Assembly (NCBI GenBank): GCA_943704495.1
Contig: CALSCR010001892.1
Coordinates: 1-47,234 of the forward strand
DNA: 47,234 nt
Direction of reading: 5' to 3'
Origin: Pigoraptor chileana
Lineage: Eukaryota > Opisthokonta > Filasterea
Under the pieces are notes generated by a model. It had not been told where the DNA came from. It did no database searches and was given only the letters and a program-made list of their open reading frames with translations. Numbering within the stretch: position 1 is the stretch's first letter; every line of letters begins with the position of its first letter. The position numbers were made by a program, and so were the translations under genes. Positions 1-11,600 of this stretch are shown piece after piece.

Positions 1-75
<75 letters not shown>
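1..75. repeat. (TG)n microsatellite at the left edge
   Basis: About 37 uninterrupted TG units that continue past the window edge. They are followed by decayed TG-rich sequence to about 110. The tract is probably intronic to the gene that ends at 840. Confidence 0.95.
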
Positions 76-78
<3 letters not shown>

Positions 79-321
79 CTGTGTGTATGTGTGCATGTCT
101 TCGTGTGCGTGCATTGGCACTGTCAGAGAAGGTTGTTTTGCAAACTGAGCCATTTCAATTTTCCGAGAAATTCGAAAATTTGCATTTGTGGCAAAAATTG
201 GAAGCAATTAGATAATAATGGGCATTATTGGCATGCTATATACATATTAAGCAACAAAGTGAATATATGCCCATTTATGGACTACCACCATGACGTCACT
301 GACTCCGGGTTACTGCCGCAG

Positions 322-840
322 AGACGAGTAGACGAGCAGCAGCAGCCCAATGGTGCCAACAATGGTGGTCATCACGAGCGAAACACCGCACAGCATGCGC
401 AGCCCGAGACTACACCGACAACGCCCGAGCATCGAGGAGCCCACACCATAATCCCGCCATCGCCCGCCAAACGGTCAAAATTGATGAATCAGCGAAAAAC
501 AGAAGAGACGCAGTATGAGGCATACAAAGCACAACAGCGTGCGAATCCGCAATACACGGCGGGGTCCGGGCGCCTCGGGGGATCGGTGGACGATGAGGCA
601 GCGGTGAGAGAACGACAGGCGGCGGCGCAGCGACGTGCAAAAGCGGAAAAAATGCTCCTTGAAGAGAAGCGGAAGAAGGAGGAGAAGCAAGCCGAGCAGG
701 ACGAGATTGACAGGAAAAAGGCCATTCAGCGGCAGAAAGCACTCGACAACGAAGAGAGAGCGCGCATCGAAAGAGAAGCGAGGACGCCGACTGCGGAGGA
801 GCTTAGAGAGAAGCGATTGCGTCATTTTGAGAGAAAATGA
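322..840 (+). CDS. Last exon of an unrecognised charged coiled-coil protein (5' part missing)
   Basis: An open frame ends at TGA 838-840. I place the exon start after a CCGCAG acceptor at 316-321, preceded by a CTGAC branch-like site, because the frame further left only translates the TG repeat. The 172 residues start with a Q/N-rich stretch and then carry a basic SPAKRSK segment that could be a nuclear signal. About 90 K/E/R-rich residues with strong helix and coiled-coil character follow, ending in LREKRLRHFERK. I do not recognise the family. Alternatively, the CRE palindrome TGACGTCA at 291-298 is a promoter element and translation starts at ATG 484 (118 residues). The gene converges on SELENOF. 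Confidence 0.5.
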   Translation, partial: RRVDEQQQPNGANNGGHHERNTAQHAQPETTPTTPEHRGAHTIIPPSPAKRSKLMNQRKTEETQYEAYKAQQRANPQYTAGSGRLGGSVDDEAAVRERQAAAQRRAKAEKMLLEEKRKKEEKQAEQDEIDRKKAIQRQKALDNEERARIEREARTPTAEELREKRLRHFERK

Positions 841-1260
841 TTGCTTGTATAGTGCGTTATGCTGTGAAATTATGCGCCAAGTTGTCGTCCATCTGTGTTG
901 CCTGTGTGCGTGATTGCGTTTTATTTGCGTGAATGTCTCTTGCAGTTCGTGCGCAATGTACTTGAGCCTATTTGCGCCGCTCACTTTGTGTGAGTCCTTG
1001 TGTAGTTGCACACAGGCGTGCCATTGGCAGATTGGCAGGCGGCATTTGGCCTGCATCGGCATCGCCCCATTGTGGCCGGGTGGAAGGCGCCCCTTCGTTT
1101 TGAGACCAAACTGACCTGGGGACGACAATCTAAAACAGTAGCCAAATAATTGGTGATAGTGTCGCAGCGAAAAAGAAGGATTTGTTGTTCGCTTGTGTTT
1201 ACTGGGCACAGTGCAAATGACGCACTTGTAAGCACTCGGGGGCACCGAACGATCGACAGA
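841..1260. other. Spacer between converging genes
   Basis: No exon or known RNA is visible here. It should hold the 3' UTR of the upstream plus-strand gene and the distal end of the SELENOF 3' UTR. Confidence 0.5.
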
Positions 1261-1275
1261 AAGGTTGCAAAATAT

Positions 1276-1336
1276 TGAAAATTCACGCAGAGTGCGCCCG
1301 TTTTTGCGGGTTTCCGCACAACGCGATCACAGAGAA
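1276..1336 (-). promoter_or_regulatory. Candidate SECIS element (form 2-like) in the SELENOF 3' UTR
   Basis: Read on the minus strand. The 5' core GTGA lies at 1330-1327 and the 3' core TGA at 1285-1283, so tandem G.A/A.G pairs can form a SECIS quartet. CGC (1325-1323) pairs with GCG (1288-1286). After a 3x3 internal loop, GTGCG (1319-1315) pairs with CGCAC (1296-1292). An unpaired AAA at 1313-1311 sits in the 5' bulge. It is followed by a 4-bp ministem CCCG/CGGG closed by CAAAAA. The quartet-to-AAA spacing of 13 nt fits the known range. The element lies about 520 nt after the SELENOF stop, in the position expected for recruiting SBP2 and the Sec elongation factor. The weak points are the internal loop and a poorly paired lower helix. 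Confidence 0.65.
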
Positions 1337-1848
1337 AGATGACAGTGCGTGATAACCATGTTGTCTGCGGCGCAATACTGGGAAGCATGCGAATGCGCGG
1401 GAAGAGGATAGAGCCCAAATCCACACACACACGACACACACCAGCACAATGCACACACAAGCACACAGAATTACACACCGAACATCAATCCACAACCACC
1501 GCCAACCCCACAGCACCCCCAAACACTCGACTGGCGCACAAAATACCGGCCGTTCAATCCACTTGCGAATTGCCACTGCAGCATAGAAAAAAGATCCACA
1601 CTGCGAACCCGACCGCACTCATCGTCATCACACCGCACGCCTCCATCGTCAAAAGTGGCCACACAGGCACACCGACAGACGCGAGCAGTCCCTCCCTCCT
1701 CTATTGTCTGCTGTCCACTGACAGGTCCTTGCTGCTTCATCGATCAACAAAGACAACAGCCCCGAATTACAGTGGACGCGCAAGTGACATTCGCCGGACT
1801 CGAGATGCGCACAAAAAGGAGGAAGTGAGGCGATGTGTGTAGTGCAGT

Positions 1849-1960
1849 TTAGGCGGCGACCTTCTCGCGGAGGAACTCCTTGATGGAGTTCTTGTTCCAC
1901 GAGTCGATCCTGCGGGCGGGCGATTGCAATTGAAATTGTTGAAGGTGAGCGATGCCATAT

Positions 1961-1995
<35 letters not shown>

Positions 1996-2898
1996 CACAT
2001 ATATGTATATATATATAAAACGAGCGCGCAGTCACACACAAACACACATACATACATACACACATACATACACCATACAAATACACACACACACACACAC
2101 ACCTGACGGTCTCGACAACCACACCGGCCGCGTCGAGAAGGTACAGAGTGGGGCTAGCGCCTCCCTTGTACTGCACGTGACAGGAAGGAGGGGGGGGGGA
2201 TGAGAGTAAATTGGAGAGCGAATACATCCATCAGTCAGTCTGAAAAAATCAGTCACAGCTCACTTTACAGCCGGCGACCGACCGAGTGTCATTTACTTAC
2301 CGCAACCTCAAGGTTGGGGAACTCGGTCACTTCCGGCCCTCGCACGAATTCTGTGTGGGTGAAAGCAAAGAGAGAGATACGTGAATATGATGAATATATA
2401 ATACGGAGTTTGATGTCGGAAATGCAACGTTATAACTACCAAACAACAACCAACAAACAACAACGAGACATTCACCGTGATGAAAGATGATGATATATCC
2501 AACACATACGCACACGACATGCCACAACATTTCCTCACCAAAAAACAAAAAAACACAACACGAAGAAACACACACGCACCGGCGAGTTCACGGAAGGACC
2601 CGAGCTTTCATGAGCAGACCTCGAGGCGCGCCCTCGCAAACTTTTCCTTAGCCCCGGCCTCCTCACGGTCCTCAAAGCAGCATGCACGGCAGTTGGCCTC
2701 TGCACTCTCGGGAAGACCTAGATCCTTGAGCTTGTCGCAGCTGGAGCACACAAGATGCTCGTCGAACCCAAGCGAATCGCAGCTGGCGTCGGCTTTGCCA
2801 ATATGCGCATCCGCCACTGGCGCTGTCGTCAGGGCAGCAAGAACAAGGGCAACCACCCACGCCCCAAGGAGCGCGCGGCCACACTTGATGTCGCCCAT
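1849..2898 (-). CDS. SELENOF: Selenoprotein F (Sep15), ER thiol-redox partner of UGGT, 4 exons
   Basis: Exons are complement(2580..2898, 2301..2350, 2103..2170, 1849..1909). Together they encode 165 residues, the same length as human SELENOF. An N-terminal signal peptide (about residues 1-30, LGAWVVALVLAAL core) precedes the Cys-rich domain that in the family binds UDP-glucose:glycoprotein glucosyltransferase (CDSLGF...CSSCDKL...NCRACCFED). The thioredoxin-like part follows: LEVC-S-Sec-KLG, with the redox motif C-x-Sec encoded by in-frame TGA, then FVRGPEV, then GGASPTLYLLD. It ends WNKNSIKEFLREKVAA, matching the human C-terminus. No ER retention tail is present, as in the family, where UGGT binding keeps the protein in the ER. 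Splice phases all agree. Intron 3 begins inside a GT repeat. It shares a promoter region with COQ9. Confidence 0.93.
2608..2610 (-). other. In-frame TGA read as selenocysteine
   Basis: The TGA sits exactly at the Sec position of SELENOF, between LEVCS and KLGSF. Homology continues for three more exons beyond it, so it is not the end of the gene. Confidence 0.9.
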
Positions 2899-3205
2899 TG
2901 CGGTGTTGTGTGTGTGTGGAGAGAGATCTCCAAAACTGACGACAACTGAGACAATATGTGTAATTGCTCTTTAAATGTGCTGAACGATAACGACACGAAG
3001 GAGAACAATTGTGTGCTGGGTGTGTTGACGACAGCCGGGATGCTTCCGAGGACTCGCACAAAGCTCTTATCACGTGAGATCACATGATGGATGACAAAAC
3101 CGGCGATCTCTCCGGTCAGCCGTGCCGGTTCAGTTCATACATATATAAACAAGTTTGTTCGTCGTAATAGCCTCTTCTTCATTCGTCTGATTGGATATTG
3201 TGAGG
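2899..3205. promoter_or_regulatory. Divergent promoter region SELENOF / COQ9
   Basis: These 307 bp between two start codons hold both 5' leaders. A TCACGTGA palindrome lies at 3070-3077, followed directly by a second half-site-like TCACATGA. CACGTG cores are bound by bHLH-ZIP factors in many eukaryotes; use here is inferred. No TATA box is evident. Confidence 0.5.
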
Positions 3206-3968
3206 ATGGCGTGTTTAAGGAGTCTCGTGTTCGTACGCGCAAACCCGACTGTGCATGCGCATGTCGTGCGCTCAGTCCGCCTGCACACGTCAGCATCTGC
3301 ACTTGCGACTGAGGGGTCACAAGCAGCAGAGCAGACGACACAGGCACACGACGAGTGGGTTGGCAATGAGACACGTGCTTCCTGTCACTTGTGGAAGTTA
3401 AAGACATTCATACTGAATACGCGCTTGGTTGATTCCGTTGGCTTGTGACTGAGAGATTGTTGTGTTTTAATGACTCAGGGAGCAAGCATTGAAGACACAG
3501 TTATTGGACACGGCGTTGGATAATGTCCCGCACTATGGCTGGACAACGGATGCAATCACAGAAGGTGTGTGAAATGAGGAAAGTTGCACAAAGGCTGCGA
3601 CTGGAAGGGCATGGCACTCTCACGACATCCTCATGACATGTAATAATCCGCACACAACACACACACACAGCCGCTGTCCAACTGGGACTTCCACGCATAT
3701 CACACGGCATACTTTATCGCGGTCCGATCGACCTTGTCGATCACTTTGTTGAGTCGGCCAATGCGAGGCTGGTTGCACACGTGACACAGCACGGGCTCAC
3801 GAGGTAGGTGTTGGCATTGGGCTCCAGATTGAAAATATTGTGGTGTTATTGCATCTGTTTTGCAGTGTGTAATCAGTGGCGGAGATGTAGATGCATGCGA
3901 CGAAGTCATGCATGCGTATTGAATGTATGCTCCAAGCTGATTTTCATGCACGCACGCACACGGGCACG

Positions 3969-4055
<87 letters not shown>

Positions 4056-4658
4056 ACTCACACACTCACATACTCACACACTCACACCTCCACGACGATA
4101 TAGCGCGGATCTGCACGGTCGTCTTGGTGAGGCGATGCGACTGCGCTTGTCGATGCAGATACCATATGCGAGGCAGTGGCCGCAGGCGATGGCTCTGATG
4201 GTTCACCCACTCCACTTTGCGCACTCTTCAAAGCACTTGATGCGTCTGGTAGACGACATTTGGTTCCATGCTGGCGATAGGGCGACCGACGTGAGTGAAA
4301 CTGTGTCTGTGTGCGTGTGTGTGTGTGTGTTTTTGGTGTGTGTGTGTGCATGTGTGTGTGTGTAATGTGGTGAGCGAGAGGATTTTTTAACCTGAGTTGG
4401 ACTGCTGCAGTAGTGCTCACTCAAGCCTTCATCTCCTTGCCATCTATTCTATTTGTCTTCATCTTCTTCGATCGCGGACATGGCTTATTTGAATTCAATA
4501 TTATTCACACTCGTGCTTGTTGATTGATTGTACATCGTTTGCAGTTTTCGTGGTATACCAAACGGACAGCCCTTGCGGCCATTTACAATGCCACAGGCAA
4601 GTGACGACACATTCATGTCTGTTATGATCCTTGCTTCCCATCACGATGGTCTGAGTCC

Positions 4659-4713
<55 letters not shown>

Positions 4714-5430
4714 TTTTGTAGTGTGTCCACACGCGCGTGTGTTTGCGTGTTGTATTCGTGTGGTGTGGCTGTGTGTGTGCAATGCGCATGTGCATGTGTG
4801 TGCCATACCATATTACATGCACCTAGACAAAATTCTTCGTTGATTACCGGCCCATCCATGTGAGGTGTGAGTCTGCGCGAGTGCTGGTGGGCGGAATTCA
4901 GTTGGAGGGGCTGACACTGCGCCCCGCACCACAGAGCTCTTCATGGTGCAGGACACCTCGCCAGATTACCAGGCAACGTGGACTTTTCTTCAGTCCCGTC
5001 TCGATCATGCACGGCGCGTGGCGGAAGGGAAGGAGGAGGTGCGTGCGTGTGCTTCCTGTGCACACAACACACCATACCACACCACACCACACACCTTCTT
5101 CATGCAGTGGCTGATTGGGCCCGACTGACTGCTGTGTGAAATTCGTCTGCTTTGCAGTTGCTGAGGGCTGCGACTGTGGCCGTCCACGGTGCATCGGCGT
5201 TGTACACGACGGTACGCACGTGCCTCGCATCGAGTGTGCCCATTCACCCTTTTTGTTTGCCATATATGGATGTCCAGCGGTGACCGCCATCTCATCTTCT
5301 CGTTGGTCAGTCATTATCAAGTCCGTGACTTCGCAAACAATGCTCTGAACAAAGTACAATCGCTTGCCACAATCACATCTCTTTCCCGCAGATTCGTAAC
5401 GTCACTGGCTTTAATGACACGCGGCGATAG
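3206..5430 (+). CDS. COQ9: Ubiquinone biosynthesis protein COQ9, mitochondrial lipid-binding factor, 8 exons
   Basis: Exons are 3206..3354, 3479..3564, 3671..3803, 4104..4290, 4545..4596, 4935..5038, 5158..5211 and 5392..5430, encoding 267 residues. The start has an Arg/Ser-rich mitochondrial targeting sequence (MACLRSLVFVR). Family segments follow in order: LLDTALDNVPHYGWTTDAI, the GILYRGPIDLVDHFV region, IPYARQWPQAMALM, LVDDIWFHAGDRATD, FSWYTKRTALAAIYNATELF, MVQDTSPDYQATWTFLQSRL and the terminal RNVTGFNDTRR. COQ9 has a TetR-like fold that binds lipid and presents CoQ intermediates to COQ7 on the inner membrane; this is family knowledge. The donor after exon 5 is GCAAGT, so intron 5 is a GC-AG intron. 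Introns 2-6 carry TG or CA tracts. Confidence 0.95.
3972..4049. repeat. (CA)n microsatellite in COQ9 intron 3
   Basis: About 38 CA units close to the 3' splice site at 4103, followed by decayed CACACT units. Confidence 0.95.
4661..4707. repeat. (TG)n microsatellite in COQ9 intron 5
   Basis: About 23 TG units in the 5' half of intron 4597-4934, followed by further TG-rich sequence to about 4800. Confidence 0.95.
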
Positions 5431-5470
5431 GAAAAATGGATACAATCTTGAAACGAAACCGACAGACGAC

Positions 5471-5476
5471 AATAAA
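5471..5476 (+). terminator. AATAAA polyadenylation signal of COQ9
   Basis: A canonical AATAAA 41 nt after the COQ9 stop, inside the 175-bp gap before the end of the converging CARMIL gene. Confidence 0.55.
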
Positions 5477-5605
5477 CACTTCTTATGCGTAAGACAGAGC
5501 GAGGATTCGCAAAAATATTCACAACCCCTTCGATACTTTCTTTGGTGCCTCCAAGACCAATGATGGCAAGTGAGAAGCAGATAGAATAGGGCGTCATGAG
5601 CACTT

Positions 5606-8580
5606 TCAGATGGCGTCATCGTCGTTCATGGGCTTAGGCTGAAGCACACAGAGGGCAAGAGGGAAGGCACAGCCGTGTACGAGATTCGGGTTGTAAGTGT
5701 CAGCAAAAGCAAGAGATGTAGGATTAAGTCAGTGTCTTAGGCGCTGTACCCATGGACTCCTCAAGCGAAAGCGAAAGCGAGAGAGAGAGAGAGACATGTC
5801 GTGCAACATTCAAGGTACAGACATCAACGCACACACACACACACGCATAGTACCTGCGGCAAGTCCTTGCGAGGCGGACGTTTGGGCACGGTAGGCGAGC
5901 TAGCAGGCTCATCTGCAGCGGCCGGCTCCTCCTTCTTCGCCTCGTCTTTCTTTGGCAGCGGAATGGGCAGCTGAGCGGGGGATAACGCATTGGAATAAAT
6001 TGTATCAACACACACATTACATCACATCACACCACAAGCGTGTGACGAGTGCAACTAGCACACCATGCCGCGCAAACTCAAGAAAGCACACGAACAAAGA
6101 CAAATACACGCAAGCAACGTAAACGGCATGCACCTTGCGTGTGGGACGCAGCGGCTGCTTTGAGTCGTCGCCGTCGTCTTTCTTCTCTTCACCGGCCGAC
6201 GCCGACGCCGCCTCAGCTTCTTCTGCCTTCTTCCGCTTCGCCGCGAGCATTTCGGCAACGGCCTTCTGTGCCTCCAGCTGAGGCGCGTTCATATCGAGCG
6301 AAGTCGCCGGACCCGGCAGCGGGCGCGACGGGCGCGTGGGCCGCTTAGACTCCTCAGCGTCACTTCCGGAGGCGGCGGCAGTCTCCGCGAGGGCCTCCTC
6401 CGACAGGCGCGGCTTGGGCTTGGGAAGGACAATGGGTATCTTCTTCGGCGTTGGGGTTGTCGGCGTCGCTGGCGCAGAGTCCTCCGCGGCGGATGCGGTG
6501 GAGCCCGAGTCCGAGTCAACCGTCTGCTGCTTCTGGAGCTTCTTTGCGGCCGCCATTTCGGCAATCGACTTGCCCATGCCGCCCATCATTCCCATTCCCA
6601 TAATGGGCTTTGGCTTGATGAGCTTCGGCGCCTCCTCCTCAACGGCCGGCTCCTCCGCCTTTGCGGGGGCGTCGCTGTCCGTGAGTGTGGCCTTGGCGGG
6701 CTCGTCTGCGGCGGGGGCGGGGACCGGGGCGGGCTCTTCTTTCTTCTCCTCCTTCTTCTCCTCCGGGGCAGGGGCGGGCGCGGGCGCGGGCTTGTCTGCG
6801 GGGATGGGCGGGGCAGACGCAGGTGCGACTGCAGGGGCGGGATCCGACTTCTTCTTAGCGGCCTCTTTGTCCTTCCTGTCCCTCTCCTCCTTCTCCTTCT
6901 TGTCACGTTCCTCCTTCTCCTTCTTCTCCCTCTTTTCGCGCTCTTTCCTCTCCTCTTCTTCCTTCTTCTTGCGCTCCTTCTCCTCCTTCTCCTTCCTCTC
7001 CTTCTCCTCCTTTTCTTTCTTTTCTTTTTCTTTCCGCTCCTTCTCCTCCTTCTCCTTGCGATCTTTTTCCTCTTTCTCCTTCTTCTCCCTCTCCTTCTTG
7101 TCGTCGTCCTTCTTTCCGCCAAACAGACTCGTTTTCTTCTTCTCCTCTGTCTTAGCCTCCTCCACAGCCGCGGGTGCGGGTGCGGGCGCGGGCGCTGACG
7201 CGGCAACAGGCTCCGGCTCCTCTCCCTCGCCCTCTTCCTCCCCAACGTTTGTGGGTCGCGGGCGGCGCGTGGGCGGGCGGCGGTTCGTTCCCTTTGGCCT
7301 CTCCTTTGTTACCGCCGACGAGAGCGTCCCCGTCGACTCGACCGCATTCAGTTCCACCTCCACCTCAACGCGGTCCTGCTTAAACACCTTGGCATCGGCA
7401 GACGATGCCCTCGGCGTCGTCTCCACTGCCGCACTGCTCGAGCGGGGCTTAACAGGTTCGACGGCAGCGCTGCTGGACCTCGGTTTGACTTCCTCAACAG
7501 GCTTGGCCTCAACAGGGGGTGCGGGTGCGGGTGCGGGTGCGGGTGCGGGTGCGGGTGCGGGTGTGGGTGCGGGTGTGGCAGCCGCCGCAGCCTCCACGCG
7601 ATCGTCCGTCTCAGTGCCCGCGTCCTCGTCCAAGAGCAGCATCGACCTACGCGCCTCTCTCTTCTTCTTTGTGGCAGGCGACTCCCTCGGCACGGCCTCC
7701 GCCTTGACAGCCAGCGTTGCGCCTGCAGATGGCGCCTCCGCTGCGACCGCGGGTGCGGGTGCGGGTGCGGGTGCGGGTGCGGCGGCAACCACCACGGTGG
7801 GCTCCAGCGGCTTGCTCTCTGCCCGTGGCTTGGGCGCTTCTGTCGGCTCGAGGACTTCCACGATTGAGTCGCTCTTCGGCGGGCCGACGGGGCTGGGCGC
7901 AGCGGGCGAATCCTCCGCCGATTGGCTGAGGCGGCGCTCGAAAGAGGGCGCGCTCATCTGTCCCTGCGACAGGCGGCGCGTGACGGCAGACTCCCTGACC
8001 GCGTTGAGTATTTGGTTGCACGAGTCAATGCACCGCTCAATGTAGTCCCTCGTCGCCTCAAACGCAACATTGGAAATGGCCGACCCCGCCGCAAGGCATG
8101 TTTCGCGCGCCTTGTTCGAGACGTCCCTCCCGGCACTCTTCAGGAGCAGCTGTTCCAAATACGCACGTGACACGCGACCGCCGCGGAGGTTGAGGGTGAG
8201 GTTGTACATGACCTTTGCATCGACAAGTGGCGTGTCCTGGACGCCACCCGCGCCAACCTGGTTTGTGCCGCCGGGCAGCCTGGCGAACATCCGGGTGACG
8301 GCGTCGTCAAAGGCGCTGTCGAGGGCCTTGTCAATGTGGCCGACAGTCGTTGTCATTTCGTCGGCAATGGTCTGGGCCTGCTGTTGCGCAATTTCGTCGA
8401 CGAGAAAGGGAAGGTCTGCAAGGGCCTTGCGCGACTGTTCGGCCATCGCGAGAGACGTCACGGCAAGCTCAATTGCCCCAGATGCATCCGCCGAGTTCAG
8501 CTCCTTCATCCGGCCGATCGTCTGCCTCGCCTGAATGATGAGGCGGTCGATGTTCTCGACTTGTGCGTTGTTCTGTGTGT

Positions 8581-8631
<51 letters not shown>

Positions 8632-11600
8632 TGTGTATGTATGTATGTGTGTGTATGTATGTGTATTGTGTGCGGCATTAGTACTTATGTCACGAGAACG
8701 ATAGAATGGAAAGATAACAACATCCAGAATTTGCACCTGTAGCATCTGTGGACCGACGGTCGTGCTCGTGTCCTCAACAGGACCCGTCTTGTACGCCGTG
8801 TTGTTGTTGCGCTGAAGGGCAGCCTCGATCTTTGTAAGCGACTTCATCATGAGCGAGCTGTGCGTCTTGAGTACAGCCGCGACGTCCTGGATTGGCGTGG
8901 CCATCCGCTTGATGCTTGGGTTGCTGTTGTGGGGCAATGTAGGGCGCGGTGTCAGCCTTTGTCTCGTTTGTCTTTGTCATTGTGTGTGCGTGCATGTGTG
9001 CGTGCGGGTGGGTTGAAGTTTACCATGCATACACCACTTTCACGAGACATCTGCTATCCACTAGAATATTGCGGCAAGTGCCGCTCGCCCACGCCAACAA
9101 CGCACCGTGACAGCGCATATGCGATTTCCTGGAAGCCCGCGATGGACGTCTGGTTGTCGTCCCAGTGGAGCTCGAGCAGCGTGCGGTTCAGCTGCAGCGC
9201 CTTGGCAAGCGCGCCGGCGCCCTTGTCTCCAAAGCCATTGCCGGTCACATCGAGGCTCGACAACGTCTCGTTTGCGCCAATGACGTCAAGCACAGGCACA
9301 ATGTCCGTCTTGAGCTTGCAATCCGCAAGCGAAAACGACTGCAGCGCAATCTCAGGCGACGACAGCATATCGTTGATAGCTGCGGTGTGTTTTTTTTCCG
9401 TTTGTTGGTTTTATGGCATTAATAAATTTGCGAGATGTCCATCACCTTTTTTTTTATAGCATTTAGAATTGTAACGTGTGGTTGGTGGTTCTGTGTGTAT
9501 GGGCATGTGCGTGCATGTGATGGTATGTGGCATGTGGTGTGTGTATGGATGTGCCGTGAGTTCGGCAGGCGACGATGCGCATTGGGATTTCATAATTTCA
9601 CGGGTCATGCGCCGCAACCAAACACGCACTCACGCACCCTTAATCGCCTTGGCGCGCTCCTTCGACTTGGTCTTGAAGTTCCCGGCGAGCGAGAGATGCT
9701 TGAGAGTCGTGTTCAGAGCAAGACCGCCAACCTGCATTGCGCCAAAAGCCAACGAAGTGGGATATGAATTGTGAAGTAGGGAGTGCAGATTGTGAGCACT
9801 GGACGTGTGTTGTGACCTCAGACGGTATGCCCGTTGACCGACAAGAACAACAGCAACGAAAAGCGGGATTCAACCAGTGACACGTGAATGACAGGCAGTA
9901 GAATTGTAAGAAGAGACTCGCAACAGTGAGAGCAGTCGTGTGAGCTTGGGCAAATGCATGCATGCAGAGGCAAAAGCAGAACCACATGCCACCACATGCC
10001 ACGCAGCACAACACCCACAATGTAGAAAATGGCTTCGTCGGTAAAGTCGTTGTCACTAATGTCCAGCCGCGACACGCATTGGATCTTGGGCATCATCGAG
10101 CCGATAATGCGCGCTCCCTGCATGCACGCGGGTACGACGCGGGGTGCGTTGGCGTTGGGTTATGGAATGGGTTAACAGAGGCAGCCACACAGCACCGCAC
10201 CGCATATCATAAAACCACACACACACACACAAGCACACAACACAACAAGAGGACGACGGACGCATGCGACATCAGTCTATCAATCCACCACACACACACT
10301 GTACACACACCATAATGCCAAGGTCGTTGCCTTCCAGGCGCAATTCAAGCTCGTGTAGCATTGGGTTTGCAAAAAGCGCGTTGAAAAGGGACTTAATCGC
10401 AGAGTCCGGGATCTTCGTATTCGCAAGGTTGAGCTCCTTGAGGCACCCGGCCGTCTGGAAGAATTGATCCTGCAAACACAGTGGGCATCATTTGGCAAGT
10501 GAAGACGCGTCAGCGATGCAAAGAAAGTAGGGGAAGAGCAAGGGTGGGCGCACATTTCACCACCCTTGCTCAAGGCAGAAATAGACACACGCACACACGC
10601 GACTGCGACAGCACAGGCACTCACAAATGAGATGGGCACTGTGAAGTCCTTGCCCTTCTTGAGAGTAAATTTGTTGTTTGACAAGTCCAATCCGCACAGA
10701 TTCAATCCGCATCCCCGCTGAAGCGCCGCAAACGCGTTTTCAATGACACCGCCGGTGTTAGACAGGTTGAGATGCGTGATCGCATTCGGCATTGCCAGAA
10801 AGTCTGCGAGATCACAACGAAAGTCAAGCAGTATTCAAGTCAGTCTCTTGAGCATTCTGCGTGTGAAAGGAAGAGTGGGCGATTCGCGGTGCTCACAGCG
10901 CCAAAAACACAAACCAATCGACACAAACCGCCAGAGTGGCGTAGAATTCAAGTCGATGTGCTTGCGCATGCACACCAAAAGCACAGAAAAAAGAGATACA
11001 ATATACGAGCCTCGTTGTTTCGGAAGGCTGGCAGACAATATGTGCACATTCAACACGCCGCAAACACACGCACACACGACGCTACACGCACCAAGAATGG
11101 ACGTAAGACCCTCCTGGAGGATCTGATTGTCACTGATGTTGAGCTTGTTCAATGTGGAAAGGAGGTTGACGTTCTTGCGGAGGGCCATTGAGAGCGCAAC
11201 GGCACCTGTCACAGTCAAATTGCGCGCGAACGAAAACAGACAAAAGGCGACTGTTTTGAGTATTCTGAGACTGCCAACAGCATCGCAGGGGAAGCATATC
11301 AGTCCCGATGACGGCAAGATCGAAATAAATAATTGCACACGGCCCGCCCCAATCGGGAATACTCACCCTTGGGACCAAATCCAGTGTGAGACACATTGAT
11401 TGAGGACAGATTGCCCGACGTCGACTGAAGCGCGCCAGCAAGGGCCATGATGCCTGCATAGCAACGCACGTGGGTGGGCGTCAGAAACGCCTCAATTGCA
11501 TCCGCCATCTTAAACCATTGAACAGGCTTAGCTCTAACCCTCAATGATACAAACAATAGAAAACACCAAGGCACACGGACGAGGACACGCACACACACAT

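Noticed and set aside
2608-2610. TGA in SELENOF as a true stop or a broken gene
   Set aside because: It is at the exact Sec position, all downstream exons are intact, and a SECIS-like fold lies in the 3' UTR.
5713-5768. tRNA-like look of the intronic element (CTTAGGCGC, and TTGAATCC on the other strand)
   Set aside because: No cloverleaf folds, and the A-box and B-box resemblances are on opposite strands, so a tRNA-derived origin is not supported.
6336-8045. 569-codon plus-strand frame rich in Ser, Ala and Gly
   Set aside because: It is the antisense of the repetitive CARMIL tail exon, which has in-phase splices and family matches on both sides.
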